A stretch of DNA of 64,000 bases from Cupriavidus plantarum (GTDB taxonomy: Bacteria; Pseudomonadota; Gammaproteobacteria; Burkholderiales; Burkholderiaceae). Below are positions 25,407-33,856 of the stretch, piece after piece. Positions within the stretch are counted from its first letter, which is position 1, and every line of letters begins with the position of its first letter. The translations under genes were made by a program, and so were the position numbers. Under the pieces are notes generated by a model, which was not told the origin of the DNA, did not search any database, and saw nothing but the letters and a program-made list of their open reading frames with translations. The stretch spans positions 1-64,000 of the forward strand of contig NZ_CAJPUX010000009.1 in the NCBI RefSeq assembly GCF_905397285.1, given 5' to 3'.

Positions 25407-26591
25407 ATGATGTCATTGCAACAAGCCGCCGCGCAACGTTCGACCCGCCGTGTGTCCCGCCATGTCGCGCGTGCGCTGACAGCCGGGGCCTGCCTGGGCG
25501 TCCTGGCCGGCTGCTCGCTGTTCGGCAAGGAGAACAAGCATCCGCCGACCGAGCTGAAGCCAGTGGCCGCGACGCTGTCCGTCAAGCAGGCGTGGACCGC
25601 GGACGTGGGCAAGAGCGGTCCTTACGTGATGTCGCCCGTGGTGTCGGGCAACAACGTCTACGTGTCGTCGCGCAGCGGTAACGTGATGGCGATCGATGGC
25701 GCATCCGGCCGCACGGTGTGGAAGGCCAGGACCGATGTCGACCTGACCTCGGGTCCCGGCTCGGACGGCAACGTCACCGCCGTGGCGGGCGAGAAGGGCG
25801 TCGTCTACGCGTTCGACGCGAGCGGCAAGCAGGTATGGAAGAAGCAGGTCAACGGCGAGGTCCTGTCCGCGCCGCTGGTCGGCAACGGCCTCGTGATCGT
25901 CCGTACCACGGATACGCGCGTGCTCGGCCTCGATGCGCAGACCGGCGAGCGCCGCTGGATCTACCAGCGTTCGCAGACGCCGCTCAACCTGCGCGCCGCC
26001 ATGGGCATGACCTTTGCCGGCGACGGCGTGGTGATGGGCTTCCCGGGCGGCAAGCTTGGCGTGCTCGCGCCGGGCAACGGCGTGCTGCGCTGGGAATCGG
26101 CGGTGTCGTATCCGAAGGGCGTGTCCGAAATCGAACGCCTGAACGACGTGACGGGCCAGCCGGCCGTCAATGGCCGTCAGGTGTGCGCCACCACGTTCCA
26201 GGGGCGGATTGCCTGCCTCGAACTGGCGAATGGCCAGCCGCAGTGGGGCAAGGATTTCTCGTCGCCAACCGGGCTGGCCCAGGATGACACGACGCTGTTC
26301 GCCAGCGACGAGTCGTCCACGGTGTACGCCTTCGACCGCCAGAACGGCAACGAGCGCTGGAAGAACGACCAGCTGCGCTATCGCACGCTGGGCGCGCCGA
26401 CCGCGCTGGGCCGCTCCGTCGTCGTGGGCGACTACGACGGTTATGTTCACTTCCTCTCACGCGAGGATGGCCAGATCGTGGCCCGCATGAAGACCGATGG
26501 CAGCGCGATCAGCGCCGCGCCGGTGGTGGCCGGGCAGACGCTGGTGGTACAGACGCGCGACGGCGACGTCTACGGCTTCGTCCCGAACTGA
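25407..26591 (+). CDS. bamB: outer membrane protein assembly factor BamB
   Basis: Lipoprotein of the BAM complex that scaffolds beta-barrel assembly. The lipobox is LAGC near residue 35, after a long N-terminal signal. The mature part is an eight-bladed propeller of PQQ-type repeats, each with an AFD/AxDxxTGxxxW motif such as GLDAQTGERRWIYQ and YAFDRQNGNERWKN. At 394 aa the length is normal. It is 84 bases after yfgM and precedes der, as in E. coli. Confidence 0.96.
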   Translation: MMSLQQAAAQRSTRRVSRHVARALTAGACLGVLAGCSLFGKENKHPPTELKPVAATLSVKQAWTADVGKSGPYVMSPVVSGNNVYVSSRSGNVMAIDGASGRTVWKARTDVDLTSGPGSDGNVTAVAGEKGVVYAFDASGKQVWKKQVNGEVLSAPLVGNGLVIVRTTDTRVLGLDAQTGERRWIYQRSQTPLNLRAAMGMTFAGDGVVMGFPGGKLGVLAPGNGVLRWESAVSYPKGVSEIERLNDVTGQPAVNGRQVCATTFQGRIACLELANGQPQWGKDFSSPTGLAQDDTTLFASDESSTVYAFDRQNGNERWKNDQLRYRTLGAPTALGRSVVVGDYDGYVHFLSREDGQIVARMKTDGSAISAAPVVAGQTLVVQTRDGDVYGFVPN

Positions 26592-26611
26592 CATCGAAGC
26601 CAACGCCGTAG

Positions 26612-26682
26612 CCGGGGCCATCCCCGGTCGCGGCCATGGGATCTCGCCCATGCCCGTCCATGCTCCTGTCGCATGGACGGGC
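26612..26682 (+). terminator. Cluster of three hairpins in the bamB-der gap
   Basis: Three stem-loops stand in a row after bamB: CCGGGG/CCCCGG (26612-26627), CATGGG/CCCATG (26635-26652) and an 11-bp perfect stem GCCCGTCCATG/CATGGACGGGC (26652-26662 and 26672-26682). The last is followed by TCATTTCC. It may act as a terminator or transcript stabiliser; the T-tract is weak. Confidence 0.5.
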
Positions 26683-26872
26683 TCATTTCCGGTAGCATGA
26701 TTCCGGTCGTGCCCGCCTTTGCGGTTTGGACCGTGGCGCCCCGCATCGTCTGACCGGGTGCGCCCGACAGGAAACCTGCCTGCCATGCCCAATATCGGCG
26801 CATGGCGGGATGTCGGATCAACATGACTCCGGAGTCGGGACGGCGTGTGCCGGCCCATTTTCCGTTTATTGC

Positions 26873-28216
26873 ATGAAACCAGTGATCGCACTCGTCGGCC
26901 GCCCGAATGTGGGCAAGTCGACGCTATTCAATCGGATGACGCGCTCGCGCGACGCGCTCGTCGCCGACCTGCCGGGCCTGACACGGGACCGCCATTACGG
27001 CGAGGGCCGCGTCGGCGACCGTCCGTTCATCGTCATCGACACCGGCGGCTTCGAGCCCGTGGCCAAGGAAGGCATCGTGGCCGAGATGGCCAAGCAGACG
27101 CGGCAGGCCGTGGTCGAGGCGGACGTCGTGATCTTCCTCGTGGACGGCCGGCTCGGCCTCGCGCCGCAGGATCGCGTCATCGCCGACTACCTGCGCAAGA
27201 CGGGCCGCCGCATCATGCTGGCCGTGAACAAGGCCGAAGGCATGAAGTACACGTCCGTCGCGGCGGACTTCTACGAGCTCGGCATGGGCGACCCGTACGC
27301 GATCTCGTCGACACACGGCGATGGCGTGCGCGAGCTCGTCGACGAGGCGCTCGACATCGCGGTACAGGAGCGCCCGGAGCTCGCCGAGCCCGATGACGCC
27401 AGCCAGCGCGGCGTGAAGATCGCCATCGTGGGGCGGCCGAACGTGGGCAAGTCCACGCTCGTGAATACGCTGATCGGCGAAGAGCGCGTGATTGCGTTCG
27501 ACATGCCAGGCACCACGCGCGATGCCATCTACGTGGAATTCGAGCGCGGCGGCAAGCCCTACACGCTGATCGACACCGCGGGCCTGCGCAAGCGCGGCAA
27601 GGTGTTCGAGGCGATCGAGAAGTTCTCGGTGGTCAAGACGCTGCAGTCGATCGCCGATGCCAACGTGGTGGTGCTGCTGCTCGACGCGCAGCAGGACATC
27701 TCCGAGCAGGACGCGCATATCGCCGGCTTCATCGTCGAGTCCGGCCGCGCGCTGGTCGTGGGCGTGAACAAGTGGGACGGCCTGGACGGGCATGCGCGTG
27801 ACCGCATCAAGCACGATCTGGAGCGGAAGCTGCAATTCCTGAGCTTCGCCAATTTTCATTTCGTGTCGGCAAAGGAGCGGACGGGGATCGGCGCGCTGCT
27901 GCGTTCGGTCGATGATGCTTATGCGGCGGCGATGGTCAAGCTGCCGACGCCGCAACTGACGCGCGTGCTGGAGGAGGCGGTGGAGTTCCAGCAGCCGAAG
28001 CGTGTGGGCACTTCACGGCCGAAACTCCGTTACGCGCACCAGGGCGGGTCCAACCCGCCGATCATCGTGGTGCACGGCAATGCGCTGTCGGGCGTTGCCG
28101 AAACCTATCGCCGTTACCTTGAAAACCGGTTCCGCGCCGCATTCAAGCTCAAAGGCACCCCGCTTCGAATCGAATTCCGCACGAACAAAAACCCGTACGT
28201 CGACTCGAAGGAATGA
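26873..28216 (+). CDS. der: ribosome biogenesis GTPase Der
   Basis: Essential GTPase with two G domains in tandem that helps 50S maturation. The two P-loops are GRPNVGKSTLFNRM (about residue 8) and GRPNVGKSTLVNTL (about 184). DTGG/DTAG switch motifs and NKAEG/NKWD base motifs follow in each domain. A KH-like C-terminal domain ends the protein. It is 447 aa. The start has no Shine-Dalgarno within reach. The 281-base gap to bamB suggests its own promoter. Confidence 0.97.
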   Translation: MKPVIALVGRPNVGKSTLFNRMTRSRDALVADLPGLTRDRHYGEGRVGDRPFIVIDTGGFEPVAKEGIVAEMAKQTRQAVVEADVVIFLVDGRLGLAPQDRVIADYLRKTGRRIMLAVNKAEGMKYTSVAADFYELGMGDPYAISSTHGDGVRELVDEALDIAVQERPELAEPDDASQRGVKIAIVGRPNVGKSTLVNTLIGEERVIAFDMPGTTRDAIYVEFERGGKPYTLIDTAGLRKRGKVFEAIEKFSVVKTLQSIADANVVVLLLDAQQDISEQDAHIAGFIVESGRALVVGVNKWDGLDGHARDRIKHDLERKLQFLSFANFHFVSAKERTGIGALLRSVDDAYAAAMVKLPTPQLTRVLEEAVEFQQPKRVGTSRPKLRYAHQGGSNPPIIVVHGNALSGVAETYRRYLENRFRAAFKLKGTPLRIEFRTNKNPYVDSKE

Positions 28217-28302
28217 GCCTCGATGGTGCCTGGGGCTCGGCTTTCTCTGCGTGGGCAAGATTCGTTTGCGTTCGTTTGGAACTGCGGCTAAATTCACGGA
28301 TA

Positions 28303-28322
28303 GCAGGGGGTTCGCCCCCTGC
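28303..28322 (+). other. Very stable GC-rich tetraloop hairpin in the der-hfq gap
   Basis: GCAGGGGG-TTCG-CCCCCTGC, an eight-pair perfect stem closed by a TTCG tetraloop, 87 bases after der. No T-tract follows at once, though a T7 run lies at about 28366-28372. A second, weaker GGGG/CCCC stem sits at about 28404-28420 in the hfq leader. It could be a processed der 3' end, an sRNA or a leader element of hfq. Confidence 0.45.
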
Positions 28323-28456
28323 GTGTGTTGAGGCCAAGCTGGTACCGTTTTCATCTTTGCTTTGATCTTTTTTTGGCGCGATCTTGTGCCGATGACTTGA
28401 ACCGGGGGCTTCCGTCCCCATGATCCATCACTAAATCTATAAATTTGGAGTGTGCC

Positions 28457-28696
28457 ATGAGCAACAAAGGGCAATTGCTACAAGACCCGTTCCTGAACGC
28501 GCTGCGCAAAGAGCACGTGCCGGTTTCCATCTACCTCGTCAATGGCATCAAGCTGCAAGGCAATATCGAGTCGTTTGACCAGTACGTCGTCCTGCTGCGC
28601 AATACGGTGACGCAGATGGTGTACAAGCATGCGATCTCCACCGTGGTTCCGGCCCGTGCGGTCAATTTCCGCGTGGATGACGCTTCCGAGGGTTAA
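28457..28696 (+). CDS. hfq: RNA chaperone Hfq
   Basis: Hexameric Sm-like protein that pairs small RNAs with mRNAs. It has 79 aa with the N-terminal QLLQDPFLNALRKEHVPV, Sm1 motif VSIYLVNGIKLQGNIESF and Sm2 motif YKHAIST. The C-terminal tail is short, as in other beta-proteobacteria. TTGGAGTG is the Shine-Dalgarno. It is followed by hflX-hflK-hflC, the order also found in E. coli. Confidence 0.99.
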   Translation: MSNKGQLLQDPFLNALRKEHVPVSIYLVNGIKLQGNIESFDQYVVLLRNTVTQMVYKHAISTVVPARAVNFRVDDASEG

Positions 28697-28754
28697 TCCC
28701 GACGATTCTGTCCGTTGCGGCCGCATTCCGGTGCGGTCGCATGGCCTTGGCCGA

Positions 28755-28826
28755 AAGCCCGAGCCTTGTCGCAAGCTCGAGCCAGGTGGCAAGCCCGAGC
28801 CAGGTCGCACGCTCGACTGTGCCCGA
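28755..28826. repeat. Degenerate 18-bp tandem repeats between hfq and hflX
   Basis: Three clear 18-base units start at 28755, 28773 and 28791. The last reads AAGCCCGAGCCAGGTCGC; the first and second each match it at 16 of 18 bases. A more decayed fourth unit covers 28809-28826. The unit length is six codons and all three forward frames are open across it. Confidence 0.75.
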
Positions 28827-28909
28827 AAGCTTCTGTTCCGCGCTGTCTATCTCCGACTGTCGCCTCCCCGGCGGTCATCTCTCCTCTAGACGCCTCGCGT
28901 CCATCCCGT

Positions 28910-30121
28910 TTGCAACCCAAAGCTACCTCCAATACCGAGCCGTCGCGCGCCATCCTGGTCGGCGTGGATTTCGGCAAGCATGATTTCCAGGAAAGTCTCT
29001 CCGAACTCGCGCTGCTGGTGACGACCGCCGGCTCCGTGCCCGTTCACACGCTCACGGGCAAGCGTCCGCGCCCCGATCCGTCGCTGTTCATCGGATCCGG
29101 CAAGGCGGAAGAACTGCGCGAGGCCGCGGACGCGCTGGACGCGGACGTGATCGTGTTCAACCACGCGCTGAGCCCCGCGCAGCAGCGGAACCTCGAGCGT
29201 TTCCTGAACCGGCACGTGATCGACCGCACGGGCCTGATCCTCGATATCTTCGCGCAGCGCGCGCAGAGCCATGTGGGCAAGGTGCAGGTGGAACTCGCGC
29301 AGGTCCAGTACCAGGCCTCGCGCCTGGTCCGCGCGTGGAGCCACCTGGAACGGCAGAAGGGCGGTATCGGGATGCGCGGCGGCCCGGGCGAGCGGCAGCT
29401 CGAACTCGACCGCCGGATGCTCGACGACCGCGCCAAGCGGCTCAAGACGGATCTCGCGCGGCTGCGCCGTCAGCACAGTACGCAACGCCGCGCCCGCGCC
29501 CGCAACGAGACGCTGAGCATTTCGCTGGTCGGCTATACGAACGCGGGCAAGTCCACGCTGTTCAACGCGCTGACCAAGGCGCGCGCCTATGCGGCCGACC
29601 AGTTGTTCGCGACGCTCGATACGACGTCGCGCCGGCTGTTCCTCGAAGGGCTGGGTAATGTGGTGCTGTCCGATACCGTCGGATTCATTCGCGATTTGCC
29701 GACACAGCTCGTGGAAGCGTTTCGCGCCACGCTCGACGAAACCGTGCACGCCGATCTGCTGCTCCATGTCGTCGATGCATCGAGCGGCGTGCGGCACGAG
29801 CAGATCGAGCAGGTGAACCGCGTGCTCGCGGAAATCGACGCATCGGACATCCCGCAGATCATCGTCATGAACAAGATCGACGCGGCCCCTGAACTGCTCG
29901 AGGCCGGCCCGCGCATCGAACGGGACGAGGAGGGCGTGCCCACGCGCGTGTTCCTGTCCGCGCGGGAAGGCATGGGCCTCGACGGCCTGCGGGAAGCCGT
30001 GGTCGAGGTGGCCCAGTGGCTCGCTTCGCGCCCGCCGATGCCGCCGGAATACGACCCGCGACTCGACGAACTTTCCGGCGACATCCCTGTCGACGGCGAA
30101 GATCATGGCGATATTGCGTAA
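28910..30121 (+). CDS. hflX: ribosome-associated GTPase HflX
   Basis: GTPase that splits stalled or heat-damaged ribosomes. From ILVGVDFGKHDFQESL on, the protein matches HflX: an N-terminal domain, a coiled coil, the Gly-rich segment GIGMRGGPGERQLELDRR, then the G domain with P-loop GYTNAGKSTLFNAL, DTVGF and NKID. No ATG lies near the conserved start. I chose TTG 28910 (403 aa); an in-frame TTG at 28715 would add an Arg/Ala-rich N-terminus through the 18-bp repeats. The start is the least certain in this run. Confidence 0.9.
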   Translation: MQPKATSNTEPSRAILVGVDFGKHDFQESLSELALLVTTAGSVPVHTLTGKRPRPDPSLFIGSGKAEELREAADALDADVIVFNHALSPAQQRNLERFLNRHVIDRTGLILDIFAQRAQSHVGKVQVELAQVQYQASRLVRAWSHLERQKGGIGMRGGPGERQLELDRRMLDDRAKRLKTDLARLRRQHSTQRRARARNETLSISLVGYTNAGKSTLFNALTKARAYAADQLFATLDTTSRRLFLEGLGNVVLSDTVGFIRDLPTQLVEAFRATLDETVHADLLLHVVDASSGVRHEQIEQVNRVLAEIDASDIPQIIVMNKIDAAPELLEAGPRIERDEEGVPTRVFLSAREGMGLDGLREAVVEVAQWLASRPPMPPEYDPRLDELSGDIPVDGEDHGDIA

Positions 30122-30181
30122 ATGTGATCAAGATGGCTGCTAGAATCCCCCTGTTCACAACTTCCCGGACCCGTGCACTTC

Positions 30182-31540
30182 ATGCCCCAGTTCTCCCGGA
30201 ATCCTGACTCGCGCTACGCGCCCGGCGCCAGGCAGCCCCACGCGCCGCTGCGCGCGGGCTGGCAACGCTTGCGTGCCATCTTCTCGCTGAACGACCCCCG
30301 CTGGGGCCGCAACGGTCAGGACGACGAAGACAAGGACAAGGACAACAATCGCCAGCAGAACCAGCGTCCGCAGGACGGCCCGCCGGATCTCGACGAGCTC
30401 TGGCGCGACTTCAACCGCCGCCTGAACGGCCTGCTGGGCCGCAAGGACAATGGCGGCGGCGGCAACCAGAACTTCGGCGGCCCGCGCGCCCCGGGCAAGG
30501 GTTCGGGCATCGGCGTGGGCGTGCTGATCGCCGCGATCGCCGGTATCTGGCTGGCGAGCGGGTTCTTCATGGTGCAGGAAGGCCAGACCGCGGTGATCCT
30601 GCAGTTCGGCAAGTACAAGTACAGCGCGGGCCCCGGTATCAACTGGCGCTGGCCGTGGCCGATCCAGTCGGCCGAGGTGGTCAACCTGTCGGCCGTGCGT
30701 TCGGTCGAGGTCGGCCGCGCGACGTCGATCAAGGACACGAACCTCAAGGACTCGTCGATGCTCACGCAGGACGAGAACATCATCGATGTCCGGTTCACGG
30801 TCCAGTACGACATTCAGGACGCGAGCGAATACCTGTTTTTCAACAAGACCGACCGCGGTGGCGATGAAGAGCTGGTGACGCAGGCCGCCGAGACGTCGGT
30901 GCGCGAGATCGTGGGCCGCAACCGCATGGATTCGGTGCTGTACGAGAACCGCGAGCAGATCGCGCAGGGTCTCGCCAAGTCGATCCAGGCGATTCTCACC
31001 GCGTACAAGACGGGTATCCGCGTGATCTCCGTCAACGTGCAGAGCGTGCAGCCGCCCGAGCAGGTGCAGGCCGCGTTCGATGACGTGAACAAGGCGAGCC
31101 AGGATCGCGAGCGCGCGATCAGCGAAGGCCAGGCCTATGCGAACGACATCATCCCGCGCGCCAAAGGTACCGCCGCGCGCCTGAAGGAAGAGGCGGAGGG
31201 TTACCGTTCGCGCGTAGTCGCGCAGGCCGAGGGCGATGCCTCGCGCTTCCGCTCCGTGCAGGCCGAATACGCGAAGGCACCGCAGGTGACGCGCGATCGT
31301 ATCTATCTGGAGACCATGCAGCAGATCTACTCCAACACGAGCAAGGTGCTCGTGGACGTGCGTCAGGGCAGCAACCTGCTGTACCTCCCGCTCGACAAGC
31401 TCGTGTCGCAGACGCAGGGCGCCACCGTGCCGTCGTCGCCGGCAGCGGCTTCGGGTTCGGCGGCACCGGCGGTGCCCGATACGTCGTCGGATATCCGGTC
31501 GCGCGAAGCGCTGCGCAACCGCGACCGCGATTCGCGTTAA
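30182..31540 (+). CDS. hflK: FtsH protease modulator HflK
   Basis: SPFH/band-7 membrane protein that with HflC forms a large cage around FtsH. It has 452 aa: a charged N-terminal cytoplasmic part rich in Asp/Lys, a transmembrane helix at about 115-135 (GVGVLIAAIAGIWLASGFFM), the SPFH domain (VQEGQTAVILQFGKYKYS onward) and a long helical region. The C-terminal Ser/Ala/Pro tail is variable. A TAGAAT -10 at 30141-30146 suggests a promoter of its own. It lies 12 bases before hflC. Confidence 0.97.
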   Translation: MPQFSRNPDSRYAPGARQPHAPLRAGWQRLRAIFSLNDPRWGRNGQDDEDKDKDNNRQQNQRPQDGPPDLDELWRDFNRRLNGLLGRKDNGGGGNQNFGGPRAPGKGSGIGVGVLIAAIAGIWLASGFFMVQEGQTAVILQFGKYKYSAGPGINWRWPWPIQSAEVVNLSAVRSVEVGRATSIKDTNLKDSSMLTQDENIIDVRFTVQYDIQDASEYLFFNKTDRGGDEELVTQAAETSVREIVGRNRMDSVLYENREQIAQGLAKSIQAILTAYKTGIRVISVNVQSVQPPEQVQAAFDDVNKASQDRERAISEGQAYANDIIPRAKGTAARLKEEAEGYRSRVVAQAEGDASRFRSVQAEYAKAPQVTRDRIYLETMQQIYSNTSKVLVDVRQGSNLLYLPLDKLVSQTQGATVPSSPAAASGSAAPAVPDTSSDIRSREALRNRDRDSR

Positions 31541-31552
31541 GAAGGAGACGTC

Positions 31553-32455
31553 ATGAACCGACTGATTTCCTTCGCGATTGGTATCTTTATCGTGCTGGCC
31601 GTGGCGTCGTCGATGCTGTTCGTCGTCGATCAGCGCCAGTACGCCGTGGTCTTCGCCTTCGGCGAGATCAAGCAGGTCGTGCGCGAGCCGGGCCTGCACT
31701 TCAAGCTGCCGCCGCCGCTGCAGAACGTGGTCTTCATGGACCGCCGCCTGCAGACCATCGATGTCGCCGCCAACGAGCGCTTTCTGACCGCCGAGAAGAA
31801 GAGCATGGTGGTGGACTGGTTCGTCAAATGGCGCATCGTCGATCCGCGCAAGTTCTTCGTCGCCTTCGGCGGCAACGTGCGCGGCGCGCAGGATCGCATG
31901 ACGCAGCGGATCGACTCCGTGGCGCGCGAGGAGTTCGGCAAGCGCACCGTCGCCGATGTGGTGGCGGGCGAGCGTGACAAGGTCATGCAGAATATCCGCA
32001 CCGGCATGGCCGAGTATGCGCAGAGCGTAGGCGTCGAGATTCTCGACGTTCGCCTGAAGCGCGTGGATCTGCTGCCCGCGATCAGCGAATCGGTGTATCG
32101 CCGCATGGAGGCCGAGCGCAAGCGCGTGGCCAACGAGCTGCGGTCGACCGGCGCCGCGGAGGGCGAAAAGATCCGCGCCGATGCCGATCGTCAGCGCGAG
32201 GTCGTGCTGGCAGAGGCCTATCGCGACGCGCAGGTCATCAAGGGCGATGGCGATGCAAAGTCCTCGCAGATCTATGCCGACGCCTTTGGCCGCGATCCGA
32301 ACTTCGCGCAGTTCTGGCGCAGCATGGAAGCCTACCGCAGCACGTTCCGCGACAAGCGCGACCTGATCGTGCTGGAACCGAACTCCGACTTCTTCCGCTA
32401 CATGCGGTCGTCCGGCGGCAGCAGTGCCCCGGCGCCCGCGCCAGCCAAGAAGTAG
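31553..32455 (+). CDS. hflC: FtsH protease modulator HflC
   Basis: Partner of HflK, 300 aa. It has an N-terminal transmembrane helix (ISFAIGIFIVLAVASSMLFV), the SPFH domain starting VVDQRQYAVVFAFGEIKQV, and a helical C-terminal region. AAGGAGACGTC gives a strong Shine-Dalgarno, so HflC is well translated from the hflKC message. A clear terminator follows. Confidence 0.98.
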   Translation: MNRLISFAIGIFIVLAVASSMLFVVDQRQYAVVFAFGEIKQVVREPGLHFKLPPPLQNVVFMDRRLQTIDVAANERFLTAEKKSMVVDWFVKWRIVDPRKFFVAFGGNVRGAQDRMTQRIDSVAREEFGKRTVADVVAGERDKVMQNIRTGMAEYAQSVGVEILDVRLKRVDLLPAISESVYRRMEAERKRVANELRSTGAAEGEKIRADADRQREVVLAEAYRDAQVIKGDGDAKSSQIYADAFGRDPNFAQFWRSMEAYRSTFRDKRDLIVLEPNSDFFRYMRSSGGSSAPAPAPAKK

Positions 32456-32483
32456 GGTAGCCGGCAGTTCCCGGCCATCGACT

Positions 32484-32512
32484 ACGAAACCCCGGCTTGC
32501 CGGGGTTTTGTA
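32484..32512 (+). terminator. Rho-independent terminator after hflC
   Basis: AAACCCCGG (from 32488), loop CTTG, CCGGGGTTTT. A nine-pair stem with a T4G tail marks the end of the hfq-hflXKC unit. Confidence 0.85.
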
Positions 32513-32564
32513 CGCTACCGGTGTACCATTCGCCCGGCACCGTCTGATAGTTATGAGAAGCACC

Positions 32565-33716
32565 ATGTCCAACCACTGGCTCCTGCCTGAAAACATCGCC
32601 GACGTCCTGCCGTCGGAAGCGCGCAAGATCGAAGAACTGCGCCGCCGCATGCTCGATCTGTTCCGCACCTACGGCTACGAGCTGGTCATGCCTCCGATGC
32701 TCGAGTACCTCGAGTCGCTGCTGACCGGGACCGGCCACGATCTGGACCTCCGCACGCTGAAGCTCGTCGACCAGCTTTCCGGCCGCACGCTGGGCCTGCG
32801 CGCCGACATCACGCCACAGGTCGCGCGGATCGACGCGCATCTGCTGAATCGTCCGGGCGTCACGCGCCTGTGCTATGCGGGCAACGTGCTGCATGCGCGC
32901 CCGGCCGGCTTCCATGCCACGCGCGAGCCGATCCAGCTCGGCGCCGAGATCTATGGGCACGCGGGCCTCGAGGCGGACGTCGAGATTCAGGAGCTGATGC
33001 TGGCCGCGCTGCAGGTGGCGGGCCTGACCGACGTGCGTCTGGACCTGTGCCATGCGGGCATTCTCGGCGCCGTGCTGGAAGGGCTGCCGTCGATCCGCAA
33101 GATCGAGGACGCGCTGTTCGCGGCGCTGGAAACGAAGGACGTGTCCGCGTTGCGCGCGCTGACCGCGGGCATGCCCGAGACCGAGCGCGACGCGCTGCTG
33201 GCCCTGCCGACGCTGTACGGCGGCGTGGACGTGATCGAACGCGCGCGCGCTACGCTGCCGTCGAGCCCGACCATCGGCCGCGCGCTGGATGAACTCGCCG
33301 CGCTGGCCGCGCGCGTGAGTGGCGCGAGCGTCAATATCGACCTGGCCGACCTGCGCGGGTATCACTACCACAGCGGTGTGATGTTCACGGCCTATGTCGC
33401 GGGCCTGCCGAACTACGTGGCGCGCGGCGGCCGGTATGACAAGGTGGGCGAGGCCTTCGGGCGCGCCCGTCCGGCGACGGGGTTCTCCCTCGACCTGCGC
33501 GAAGTAGCGGCCCTGTCGCCGGTGCAGGTGCGGGCGCTTGCCATCTTCGCGCCGTGGGATGCCGACCCGGCATTGCGCGCCGCCATCGCGGCCCTGCGCG
33601 GCAATGGCGAGATCGTGATCCAGTCGCTGCCGGGCCATACGCACGAGCTCGACGAGTTCAATTGCGACCGCCAGTTGGTACGCCAGGGCAACGCCTGGGT
33701 CGTCGTACCGCGCTGA
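32565..33716 (+). CDS. hisZ: ATP phosphoribosyltransferase regulatory subunit
   Basis: HisRS-like paralogue that activates the short-form HisG in histidine synthesis. The 383-aa protein starts MSNHWLLPENIADVLPSEARK. It has class II synthetase-like segments such as LRADITPQVARIDAHLL and a C-terminal YHSGVMFTAYVAGLPNYVARGGRYD, but no tRNA-binding domain. The rest of the histidine operon is not here; hisZ sits by purA as in other beta-proteobacteria. An in-frame ATG at 32553 is a less likely start. Confidence 0.95.
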   Translation: MSNHWLLPENIADVLPSEARKIEELRRRMLDLFRTYGYELVMPPMLEYLESLLTGTGHDLDLRTLKLVDQLSGRTLGLRADITPQVARIDAHLLNRPGVTRLCYAGNVLHARPAGFHATREPIQLGAEIYGHAGLEADVEIQELMLAALQVAGLTDVRLDLCHAGILGAVLEGLPSIRKIEDALFAALETKDVSALRALTAGMPETERDALLALPTLYGGVDVIERARATLPSSPTIGRALDELAALAARVSGASVNIDLADLRGYHYHSGVMFTAYVAGLPNYVARGGRYDKVGEAFGRARPATGFSLDLREVAALSPVQVRALAIFAPWDADPALRAAIAALRGNGEIVIQSLPGHTHELDEFNCDRQLVRQGNAWVVVPR

Positions 33717-33856
33717 ATTTCCCCTGAGGATCGCTCCGGGAACGGCCTCCGCGCCGGGCCCGGATTTGTCTCGAATGGAGCAGACTCGCGCCCAAAGAAC
33801 GGGCACTGTTCCGCAACGAGAGTAGAATACGTTTTTAACCTTCTGACCAATTCAAC

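Noticed and set aside
28629..28889. A small open frame starting inside hfq and reading through the 18-bp repeats.
   Set aside because: It starts within hfq in another frame without a ribosome site. Kept only as a repeat observation.
30155..32668. An 837-aa minus-strand frame opposite hflK and hflC.
   Set aside because: It is a His/Arg/Leu-rich shadow of two conserved genes on the plus strand, without ribosome site or domain.
32424..33716. hisZ as a second histidyl-tRNA synthetase.
   Set aside because: It lacks the anticodon-binding domain and matches the HisZ length and position. The true hisS is at 23280-24665.
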